The notes under the pieces were generated by a model. That model had not been told where the DNA came from and made no database searches. It saw only the letters and a program-made list of their open reading frames with translations. From Clostridia bacterium (GTDB taxonomy: Bacteria; Bacillota; Clostridia; Oscillospirales; Acutalibacteraceae): a DNA stretch of 11,373 nucleotides. The stretch's first letter is position 1; each line of letters begins with the position of its first letter. Where the stretch lies: assembly GCA_900769375.1 (NCBI GenBank), contig CAAGGN010000202.1:1-11373 (forward strand), in the 5' to 3' direction. Of this stretch, positions 1 to 6,392 are shown in pieces. A program made the translations under genes and the position numbers.

Positions 1-456
1 ACCCTCACCGTAAACCTCAACGAGAACACCGTGCTGGGTAACACGGGGCGCCAAGTGAAGATTCAAAAAAGCGATCAAAGCCGCAGAAAAATCGGAAGTT
101 GATTCGCTTGTCTTAAGAAGCGGAACACCGCACTCCTCAGCAATTTCTTTATAGTAATCCTCGACCTCAAGCTCTCTTGCAATCACAACTGCAACGGGCT
201 TATGAGAAAAATACTCCTGCATTCTTTCTCGGGCTTTTTCATTTGTAAAACGCTTTAAAAAGCTTATTTCGCTAAGACCGAGAATCTGAATTCTCTTTTC
301 ATCAAAATACTGAAAATAACCTGCAAGTTGAAGACCGGGGCGATTAATTTCGGTTGTTGATACTTTTATCTCCTCGCTTTTTTCGGGAAGATAAAGGGGT
401 TCAAGCGAAAATTCCTTAATAATTTTTTCAAGAGAAATTGAAAAATCCGTTTTCAT
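1..456 (-). CDS. hprK: HPr kinase/phosphorylase, N-terminal part (runs off left edge)
   Basis: HprK phosphorylates and dephosphorylates Ser46 of HPr, the switch of carbon catabolite control in Gram-positive bacteria. It is cytoplasmic and works as a hexamer. The 152 visible codons start at ATG 456, with GGGAG about ten bases upstream. They give the N-terminal domain, with family landmarks NRPGLQLAGYF (about 38-48), RIQILG (55-60), a LAPR stretch (about 135-138) and QHGVLVEVYGEG (141-152). This matches Bacillus HprK at collinear positions. His142 corresponds to the active-site His140 of the Lactobacillus enzyme. The kinase core, including the Walker A loop and the HprK signature, lies beyond base 1, so activity cannot be judged here. 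The gene is divergent from ychF and has its own promoter. No oddity is seen in the visible part. Family identification is firm. Confidence 0.93.
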   Translation of the reverse strand, partial: MKTDFSISLEKIIKEFSLEPLYLPEKSEEIKVSTTEINRPGLQLAGYFQYFDEKRIQILGLSEISFLKRFTNEKARERMQEYFSHKPVAVVIARELEVEDYYKEIAEECGVPLLKTSESTSDFSAALIAFLNLHLAPRVTQHGVLVEVYGEG

Positions 457-479
457 AGGGTCACTCCCATCCGTAATTT

Positions 480-493
480 AACTATACATAGTT
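480..493. promoter_or_regulatory. Small palindrome at the hprK transcription start (possible operator)
   Basis: AACTAT-AC-ATAGTT is an inverted repeat with perfect 6-base arms and a 2-base centre. It abuts the hprK -10 box and covers the predicted start site near 487, a place where a bound repressor would block transcription. The arms are AT-rich and short, so chance is possible. No known operator consensus is recognised. Confidence 0.3.
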
Positions 494-521
494 ATTATAC
501 TATAATTTACCGCTTTTTCAA
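494..521 (-). promoter_or_regulatory. Sigma-A-type promoter for hprK
   Basis: On the minus strand, TTGAAA (521-516) is followed by 16 bases and then a perfect TATAAT (499-494). Transcription would start near base 487, leaving a leader of about 30 bases before ATG 456. A-tracts lie directly upstream (525-551), where an UP element would sit. Predicted from sequence only. Confidence 0.72.
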
Positions 522-551
522 AGGTTTTTTTATGTTTTTTCAACTTTTTTT
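514..551. promoter_or_regulatory. Helically phased A-tracts / UP-element-like DNA
   Basis: Four T-runs on the plus strand (514-518, 525-531, 535-540, 545-551) have centres about 10 to 12 bases apart, close to one helical turn. A-tracts phased in this way are known to bend DNA. Relative to the hprK start near 487, the runs at 525-551 lie at about -38 to -64, the position where the RNA polymerase alpha subunit contacts UP elements. Confidence 0.5.
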
Positions 552-570
552 ATTTATTTAATAATTATAC

Positions 571-599
571 TTGATATAATATTAAAATAATTATATAAT
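571..599 (+). promoter_or_regulatory. Sigma-A-type promoter for ychF and probably the downstream genes
   Basis: TTGATA (571-576), a 17-base spacer and a perfect TATAAT (594-599) form a near-consensus vegetative promoter. Transcription would start around 606, giving a leader of about 30 bases to ATG 635. Two further TATAAT copies (575-580 and 602-607) lack a good -35 box. This is the only convincing promoter seen upstream of the run of plus-strand genes ending at 9145. Confidence 0.78.
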
Positions 600-621
600 T
601 GTATAATAATGTTGATATTCT

Positions 622-630
622 CGGAGGAAA
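622..630 (+). promoter_or_regulatory. Ribosome binding site that fixes the ychF start
   Basis: CGGAGGAAA lies just before ATG 635. The in-frame TTG at 599 has no such site and overlaps the promoter -10 box, so the frame between 599 and 634 is not translated. Confidence 0.85.
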
Positions 631-634
631 ATTT

Positions 635-1738
635 ATGAAACTCGGTATGGTGGGACTTCCTAACGTCGGAAAGTCCACTCTCTTTAATGCTATTACTAAT
701 GCAGGCGCTCAGTCAGCCAACTATCCTTTCTGCACCATTGAACCTAATGTTGGTATGGTTAGCGTTCCCGACCCCCGCCTTGAAAAGCTTGCAGAAATTT
801 ATTCGCCTGATAAGTTTACCCCTGCAGTTATCGAATTTGTTGATATAGCAGGTCTTGTTGAGGGCGCTTCTAAAGGCGAAGGTCTTGGAAATAAATTCCT
901 TTCCAATATCCGCGAGGTTGATGCGGTAGTTCATGTTGTACGTTGCTTTGAAAGCACCGATATAATTCACGTTGAGGGTTCTGTTGATCCCGCCCGTGAT
1001 ATTGAAACCATAAATCTCGAGCTTATCTTCTCAGATATGGAGATTGTCGGTCGCCGTCTTGATAAAGCCCTTAAAACTGTTAAGGGAGACAAGTCCGCTA
1101 TAGTTGAGGTTGAGTTTTTAAAGAAACTTATGGCTCACCTCGAAGCAGGTCTTCCCGCCCGTTCGGTTGAAGTAGCAAGTGAAACGGAGCAGGAAATTTT
1201 AGATACCACCGCATTGCTTTCATTAAAGCCCGTTATCTACGCTTGTAATTTGAGCGAAGATGATTTCATAAACGGAATAGAAGAAAATCCTCACCTTGCC
1301 AAAGTTAAAGAAATTGCCGAAAGAGAAAATGCAGAAATTCTTCCTATATGCGCAGCTCTTGAGGCCGAAATTTCAGGTCTTACCGACGAAGAGAAGGTTA
1401 TGTTCCTTGAGGAGTTGGGCCTTGAGCGATCAGGTCTTGACCGTATGATTCAGACCTGCTATCACCTTTTGGGTCTTATCTCATATCTGACCGCGGGTAA
1501 ACCCGAAGTCAGAGCTTGGACTATAACCGAAGGCACCAAAGCGCCTCAGGCCGCAGGTAAAATTCATACCGATTTTGAGCGTGGATTTATAAGAGCCGAG
1601 GTTATCGCTTATGACGATTTTATAAATAAATGCGACGGTAATATGGTTACCGCTAAAGAAAAGGGCCTCGTTAGAAGCGAAGGCAAGGAATACGTTATGA
1701 AGGACGGAGATATCGTTCTTTTCAGATTTAACGTTTAA
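635..1738 (+). CDS. ychF: Redox-regulated ATPase YchF (OLA1 family)
   Basis: YchF is a ribosome-associated P-loop NTPase of the Obg family that prefers ATP over GTP. In bacteria it is linked to translation and to control of oxidative-stress resistance. The 367-residue product is the usual length. It shows the Walker A/G1 loop GLPNVGKST (7-15), the G3 motif DIAGLV (70-75), and NLSE (205-208) in place of the NKxD guanine motif, which is the family's ATP-type signature. A C-terminal TGS domain occupies about 283-367, with APQAAG and HTDFERGF. The start at 635 is set by GGAGGAAA; the longer frame from TTG 599 would begin inside the promoter. The gene is divergent from hprK and is the first gene of the plus-strand run. 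No strong terminator separates it from the next gene, so it may be co-transcribed with the cell-wall genes. Confidence 0.96.
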   Translation: MKLGMVGLPNVGKSTLFNAITNAGAQSANYPFCTIEPNVGMVSVPDPRLEKLAEIYSPDKFTPAVIEFVDIAGLVEGASKGEGLGNKFLSNIREVDAVVHVVRCFESTDIIHVEGSVDPARDIETINLELIFSDMEIVGRRLDKALKTVKGDKSAIVEVEFLKKLMAHLEAGLPARSVEVASETEQEILDTTALLSLKPVIYACNLSEDDFINGIEENPHLAKVKEIAERENAEILPICAALEAEISGLTDEEKVMFLEELGLERSGLDRMIQTCYHLLGLISYLTAGKPEVRAWTITEGTKAPQAAGKIHTDFERGFIRAEVIAYDDFINKCDGNMVTAKEKGLVRSEGKEYVMKDGDIVLFRFNV

Positions 1739-1746
1739 TCAACCCG

Positions 1747-1776
1747 ATTATCAGCCATAATAATATGGGTGATAAT
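1747..1776 (+). promoter_or_regulatory. Hairpin over the ribosome binding site of the CmpB-family gene
   Basis: ATTATCAGCC (1747-1756) and GGGTGATAAT (1767-1776) pair over ten positions with one mismatch, around a 10-base AT-rich loop. Only three Ts follow, so it is a poor terminator. The right arm contains GGTGAT, the best Shine-Dalgarno match for the next gene, so folding would hide it. It could attenuate expression after ychF. This is inference from base pairing. Confidence 0.45.
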
Positions 1777-1777
1777 T

Positions 1778-2167
1778 TTGAAGATATTAAAGATTAAGTT
1801 TATAGAGTTTTCCTTCGGCGCTTTGGGTTATGGAATTTTGGAACTACTTTGGCGCGGAAGAACGCACTGGTCTATGCTTATAGCAGGCGGTCTATCCTTT
1901 TTGGGACTTGGTAAGGTTTCCAAGAAAACAAGAAACTGCGGTCTTTTGAAAATAGCCATACTCGGAAGCGCAGTTATAACCTCTATTGAACTTATCTTTG
2001 GTATCATCTTTAATGTTATTCTAAAAAAGAATGTTTGGGATTACAGCAAACTCCCCTTTAATTTAGGCGGTCAAGTTTGCGCCCGCTATTCTGTTCTTTG
2101 GGGCCTTTTAAGTATTTTAATTGTTCCCATAGCAGCTAAAATCGATAAATTTTTGCAAAAGGAGTAG
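1778..2167 (+). CDS. CmpB-family membrane protein (putative ABC-transporter type IV family)
   Basis: This is a small integral membrane protein of the family annotated in Pfam as putative ABC-transporter type IV (CmpB), common in Clostridia. Its function is not established and no ATPase partner lies nearby. About four hydrophobic segments are visible. Numbered from TTG 1778, they lie at roughly 8-27, 30-48, 56-82 and 104-122. Between the last two is the family signature WDYSKLPFNLGGQVC. The start is uncertain: TTG 1778 follows GGTGAT at good spacing, while GTG 1769, three codons earlier, has no clear site. The TTG start gives 129 residues. The next gene starts 4 bases after the stop and its ribosome site overlaps this gene's end, so it belongs to the cell-wall cassette. 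A membrane role accompanying precursor synthesis is only a guess. Confidence 0.8.
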   Translation: MKILKIKFIEFSFGALGYGILELLWRGRTHWSMLIAGGLSFLGLGKVSKKTRNCGLLKIAILGSAVITSIELIFGIIFNVILKKNVWDYSKLPFNLGGQVCARYSVLWGLLSILIVPIAAKIDKFLQKE

Positions 2168-2171
2168 ATAT

Positions 2172-3314
2172 ATGTACCGCAATACCTTTGTTTCGGTAAA
2201 TAAGACCGTGCTTAAAGAAAACGTACATAATATTACGGAAAAATACGGCGAATATAAATACTTTTTCGGCGTGATAAAAGGCGATGCCTACGGTCACGGT
2301 TTCTCCGTTATAGATGCTTTAATCGAAGGCGGAGTCAATTACCTTGCCGTTGCTACTCCCGACGAGGCGGAAATGGTGAGAGAAATTAATGCAGATATTC
2401 CCCTTCTCTGCTTAGAACCCGTAAACGAAAGCGTCTATGACTTCTTCTGCGAAAACAAAGTCACATTTACCGTTGACAGTTTATGCGGTGCAAAAAATAT
2501 AATCGCCCATTCTTTCAAAAACAAAATTAAGGTTCATTTAAAACTTGATACGGGTATGAACCGCTTGGGCTTCAAAAAAGAAGATGAGCTTTTAGAGGCC
2601 TACTCTATACTGAAAGAAAACGAAAACATAGAAATTGAAGGAATTTATACCCATCTCGCCACCTCGGGAGTAAATGATATTTACTATGATAGACAGATGG
2701 CGAATTTCAAAAAGCTTACAAAGAATATTGACCTAAACGAAATACCTATTGTTCACGTTGGCCGCTCTCTTATTCTTGTTCATCACAGTAAGCCCGATTT
2801 TGTAAACGGCGTACGTCTTGGAATTTGTATGTACGGTTTTTCGGGAAGCTTATCAGAGCCCACGGGACTGCGCAAAATAAAGCGAAATTTTCTTCTTAAA
2901 AGAAAAGGTATCAGCGAAAGCATACTTTCAAACGATTTAAACCTTAAAACCGCCTTTTCCCTTTATAGCCAAGTTATAAGCGTTAAAGACGTTAAGAAGG
3001 GCGAATTTGTAGGTTATGGCGCCGACTTCGTTGCTGATAGTGACATATCCGTTGCAACCCTTTCTATCGGATATTTTGACGGAATGAGTAAAAAGCTTAA
3101 AAATGTCATCATAAACGGTGAAAAATGCGAAATTATCGGCGAAATTTGTATGGATATGACGGCCGTCCGCGTTCCTTCTACGGTAAAATGCGGTGATATG
3201 GCAGAAATCTTCGGTGATAAAATCAGTATACGGACTGCCGCTAATAACTTAGGTGTAAACGCTTATAGAGTATTCACCTCGATTTCCCACCGAGTTCCGA
3301 GAATTTATAAATGA
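2172..3314 (+). CDS. Divergent alanine-racemase-family PLP enzyme, possibly an aspartate or other amino-acid racemase
   Basis: A fold-type III PLP racemase of 380 residues. Core residues of alanine racemase are kept: PLP lysine Lys36 in VIKGDAYGHG, Arg131 in DTGMNRLG, His161, Arg215 in VRLGICMYG, catalytic Tyr282 in VGYGADF, and Met327 in EICMDM. It departs from the family in several ways. The usual HxxNS phosphate-site motif reads HVGRS (195-199), so Asn is replaced by Arg198. The Ala-Ala-type residues after it are Leu-Ile, the KAN motif reads KGD, and about 23 extra residues, rich in Lys and Arg, lie around 223-257. A second, ordinary alanine racemase is encoded at 8015. The gene sits 9 bases upstream of a D-Asp-ligase-like gene, so I infer it supplies that enzyme's D-amino acid. 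D-Ser or D-Ala remain possible products. GGAG at 2161 serves ATG 2172. Fold confidence is high, substrate unknown. Confidence 0.85.
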   Translation: MYRNTFVSVNKTVLKENVHNITEKYGEYKYFFGVIKGDAYGHGFSVIDALIEGGVNYLAVATPDEAEMVREINADIPLLCLEPVNESVYDFFCENKVTFTVDSLCGAKNIIAHSFKNKIKVHLKLDTGMNRLGFKKEDELLEAYSILKENENIEIEGIYTHLATSGVNDIYYDRQMANFKKLTKNIDLNEIPIVHVGRSLILVHHSKPDFVNGVRLGICMYGFSGSLSEPTGLRKIKRNFLLKRKGISESILSNDLNLKTAFSLYSQVISVKDVKKGEFVGYGADFVADSDISVATLSIGYFDGMSKKLKNVIINGEKCEIIGEICMDMTAVRVPSTVKCGDMAEIFGDKISIRTAANNLGVNAYRVFTSISHRVPRIYK

Positions 3315-3323
3315 GAGGTTTTT

Positions 3324-4544
3324 ATGAATTTTGATATTCTCATTATAGGCACCGATGCCAATGCCTACTATATGGCAAGATGTTTTCACGAGTTATACGG
3401 TAAAAAGGCAACCTTACTTGGCAAATCCCCCCTTCCCTATACCTCTTTTACCGATATTTTGAATCTTAAATATGATGAAAACATCTGGAGTGAAGATGGC
3501 TTTTTAAATGCCCTTTACGAGCATAAAAGCAAAATCGGTGATAAAAAGGTACTGCTTATAAGTTCCAATGAAACCTATGCAGGTTTTATTGCCAAAAACA
3601 AAGAAAAACTTTCTACCGTTGGATATGTTTTCAACTATCCCGATTTGGAACTTATAAATTCATTCATGTATAAGGATGCCTTTTATAAGACCTATGAAAA
3701 CAGCGTTCTTGATTTACCTCATACGGCTTATTATGACTGCAAACTCAAAGGTGAAATACCGAGCGGTTTCACCTTCCCCGTCATTTTAAAGCCAAGTAAC
3801 GTTATTCTTTATAACCACCTTTCATTCGAAGGCAAGAATAAGATTTATAAAATCGAAAGCGAAGAAGAACTGAAATCCACCGTAGAAAGAATTATTGATG
3901 GCGGATATGATGATATACTTATTATTCAGGATTTTATCCCGGGGGATGACAGTTGCCTATTTGACGCCGTTGCATACGCCGATAGCAATAAGAAGGTAAC
4001 TTTGCTTTCCTTTGCCCAAATAGGCCTTCAGGAGCATTCTAAAAATATGGTGGGCAACGCCGCCGTACTTATAAACGGATATAATCAGTTTGGCGGCACC
4101 GAGGAAGTATGCGAAAAGCTTAAAAGCTTTCTCGAAACAGTAGGTTATCAGGGCTTTGCGGAATTTGACCTTAAATATGATAAACGAGACGGAAAATTCA
4201 AGGTCCTTGAAATCAATGCCCGACAAGGCAGAAGCAGTTATTATATCTGCCCCTTGGGCTTTAACCCTATTAAGCTTTTAGTCGATGACCTTATTGATAA
4301 AAAAGAAAAGGACTTTACCCTATTAAAAGAAGAAATGCTCCTTTCCTTTGTGCCAAAAGCCATTATAAAGCAGTATGTTGTAAATAAAGAGTATAAGAAA
4401 AAAGCCCTTTCTCTTTGGAAGAAGGGACACGCAAATCCTCTTTCTTATAAAGCGGATAAAAATTTAAAGCGCCGCCTTTATCTATTTAAAAAGGCAATGC
4501 GCTACTTTAAGGAATACAAAAACGGTTACTGGAAGGTTGATTAG
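3324..4544 (+). CDS. ATP-grasp ligase, D-aspartate ligase (Asl) family
   Basis: The 406-residue protein resembles Aslfm of Enterococcus faecium, which activates the carboxylate of D-aspartate with ATP and joins it to the lysine side chain of the UDP-MurNAc pentapeptide in the cytoplasm. A Rossmann-like N-terminus has the GTDANAYYMAR stretch (9-19). The ATP-grasp part shows FPVILKPSN (151-159, Lys156), the lid-proximal IIQDFIPGDDS (200-210), then GYQGFAEFDLKYDKRDG (274-290). The metal-binding EINARQGRSS (296-305) has Glu296 and Asn298. These blocks fall in the same order as in Aslfm and the length is similar. GAGAGG at 3313 overlaps the upstream stop and serves ATG 3324. An Alr-like racemase lies upstream and an asparagine synthetase 3 bases downstream, which fits synthesis of a D-Asp/D-Asn bridge. 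The substrate is inferred; another D-amino acid is possible. Confidence 0.83.
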   Translation: MNFDILIIGTDANAYYMARCFHELYGKKATLLGKSPLPYTSFTDILNLKYDENIWSEDGFLNALYEHKSKIGDKKVLLISSNETYAGFIAKNKEKLSTVGYVFNYPDLELINSFMYKDAFYKTYENSVLDLPHTAYYDCKLKGEIPSGFTFPVILKPSNVILYNHLSFEGKNKIYKIESEEELKSTVERIIDGGYDDILIIQDFIPGDDSCLFDAVAYADSNKKVTLLSFAQIGLQEHSKNMVGNAAVLINGYNQFGGTEEVCEKLKSFLETVGYQGFAEFDLKYDKRDGKFKVLEINARQGRSSYYICPLGFNPIKLLVDDLIDKKEKDFTLLKEEMLLSFVPKAIIKQYVVNKEYKKKALSLWKKGHANPLSYKADKNLKRRLYLFKKAMRYFKEYKNGYWKVD

Positions 4545-4547
4545 TTA

Positions 4548-6392
4548 ATGTGCGGATTTATAGGGTTTACGGATAATCGTACCGCAGAAGAAAAAAAGAT
4601 TATAGCCAAAAAAATGGCCGACCGTATAATTCACAGAGGTCCCGATAGCGAAGGTTACTTTACTGATAGCAAGGTAGCCCTTGGATTTCGTCGCCTTTCC
4701 ATCGTGGATTTAGCGGGTGGCGACCAACCGATATTCAACGAGGATGAGAGCAAGGTTATCGTTTTTAACGGCGAAATATATAATCACAAAGAGCTTCGCG
4801 CCGATTTGGAAGCTAAAGGCCATATTTTTAAAACCAATGCAGATACCGAGGTAATTCTTCACGGCTTTGAAGAATACGGCAAGGATTTATTCCCTATGCT
4901 TCGCGGTATGTTCGCCTTCGTTATATATGATAAATTGACGGGTGAGCTTACGGGCGCCCGTGACCCTTTCGGCATTAAACCCTTCTATTACTATAAGAAG
5001 GATAATAAATTTATGTTTGGCTCTGAAATTAAGGGCTTTCTTGACCATCCCGATTTCGAAAAACAAGTTAATAAAAAAGCTCTTAAAATGTACCTTGTTT
5101 TTCAATATTCCGTATTTAAAGAAACCTTTTTTAAAGATGTATATAAACTAACCCCAGGTCACTATTTCACCTATAAAGGCGGTCAATTCAACACCGCTCC
5201 TTATTTTGAAATCAAATATGAAAAAGAGGAAAAATCCTACGACGAATATAAATCTCTTATTAAAGATGCCCTTGAAAACTCGGTTAAGTATCATCAGATA
5301 ACCGCCGACGTTGAGGTTGGCTCTTATCTTTCGGGCGGCGTTGATTCCTCCTATGTTGTAAGTGTTGCCAAGCCCGATAAAACCTTTACCGTGGGCTTTG
5401 ACGTTCAAGGATTTGACGAAACCAAGATGGCTCACGATTTTTCAGAATTGATGGGTATTAAAAACTTTGGCAAATATATTTCAAAAGAGGAATTTTTCGA
5501 GGCGCTCCCAAGGGTGCAGTATCATACCGATGAGCCCGAAGCAAATCTCTCTGCCGTTCCTCTTTTATTCCTTTCAAAACTCGCAAGAGAAAAGGTTAAG
5601 GTTGTGCTTTCGGGTGAAGGCAGTGATGAGATGTTCGGCGGATATAATGAATATCCCGAAACCTTAGGTGTTAAAATCTATCTTTTACTGCCTGAATTTT
5701 TAAGAAAATCTATGGCAGGGGTTGCCAAAAAACTCCCCCATTTCCCCGGCAAAAATACTATTATTAAATATAGCAAACCCTTCTGCGAAAGATATCTTGG
5801 TCACGCGCAGATTATGGATGAGGATGAGGCAAACCAAATCCTTTGCGACGAACTTAAAGATAATATGACTACTACCGAAGTTCTTGCGCCCTACTACGAA
5901 AAGGTTAAGGACAAGGACGATGTTCTTAAAAAGATGTATATCGATATGCACTTCTGGTTGCCTCAGGATATACTTCTCAAAGCCGACAAGATGACTATGG
6001 CAAACTCTATAGAGCTTCGTGTTCCCTTCCTCGACAAAGAGGTTTGGAATGTAGCAAGAAAGGTGCCTACTAAATATCTCGTTAAGGGTATGAAAACAAA
6101 GGCAATTTTCCGCGATATTGCCGATGATAAAATGCCACCCGAATGGTCAAAAAGAAGAAAACTGGGCTTCCCCGTTCCCTTCTCAAAGTGGATAAGAGAA
6201 GAAGAGTATTATAACCTTCTTAAAACCGAATTTTCCAAGGATTGCGTGGGTGAATTCTTTGACAAGGATTTCATCAACAAACTTCTTGATGACCACTACG
6301 AAGGCAAGGCAAATAACGGTCGTAAGCTCTATAATATCTATACCTTCCTGATTTGGTATAACGTTTATTTCGGAGAGAATATAAATGGGTAA
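4548..6392 (+). CDS. asnB: Glutamine-hydrolysing asparagine synthetase (AsnO/AsnH-type), possibly amidating peptidoglycan D-Asp
   Basis: A class-II glutamine amidotransferase fused to an ATP-dependent synthetase, 614 residues like Bacillus AsnO. The catalytic Cys2 follows the start Met directly. Glutaminase residues include Arg49 in RRLSIVD, Asn74-Gly75-Glu76, and Asp99 in NADTE. The synthetase domain has the PP-loop SGGVDSS (262-268) and SGEGSDEMFGGY (355-366). The usual reaction converts aspartate, ATP and glutamine to asparagine. In Lactococcus lactis a homologue (AsnH) amidates the D-Asp of the cross-bridge. The start lies 3 bases after the ligase gene, with GGAAGG (4531-4536) inside that gene's end. 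The stop overlaps the flippase start by 8 bases. This linkage favours a role in amidating a D-Asp branch, but free asparagine synthesis cannot be excluded. Family call is firm; the special role is inference. Confidence 0.92.
   Translation: MCGFIGFTDNRTAEEKKIIAKKMADRIIHRGPDSEGYFTDSKVALGFRRLSIVDLAGGDQPIFNEDESKVIVFNGEIYNHKELRADLEAKGHIFKTNADTEVILHGFEEYGKDLFPMLRGMFAFVIYDKLTGELTGARDPFGIKPFYYYKKDNKFMFGSEIKGFLDHPDFEKQVNKKALKMYLVFQYSVFKETFFKDVYKLTPGHYFTYKGGQFNTAPYFEIKYEKEEKSYDEYKSLIKDALENSVKYHQITADVEVGSYLSGGVDSSYVVSVAKPDKTFTVGFDVQGFDETKMAHDFSELMGIKNFGKYISKEEFFEALPRVQYHTDEPEANLSAVPLLFLSKLAREKVKVVLSGEGSDEMFGGYNEYPETLGVKIYLLLPEFLRKSMAGVAKKLPHFPGKNTIIKYSKPFCERYLGHAQIMDEDEANQILCDELKDNMTTTEVLAPYYEKVKDKDDVLKKMYIDMHFWLPQDILLKADKMTMANSIELRVPFLDKEVWNVARKVPTKYLVKGMKTKAIFRDIADDKMPPEWSKRRKLGFPVPFSKWIREEEYYNLLKTEFSKDCVGEFFDKDFINKLLDDHYEGKANNGRKLYNIYTFLIWYNVYFGENING

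Noticed and set aside
245..258. Possible CcpA cre site (GTAAAACGCTTTAA) in hprK
   Set aside because: It has a central CG but mismatches the consensus at both outer positions on the left and one on the right, and it lies inside the coding region.
599..634. N-terminal extension of YchF from TTG 599
   Set aside because: The TTG overlaps the -10 box and has no ribosome site. The conserved family N-terminus starts at ATG 635 behind GGAGGAAA.
5148..5435. 95-codon minus-strand frame inside the asparagine synthetase gene
   Set aside because: Antisense to the conserved PP-loop region; no independent support.
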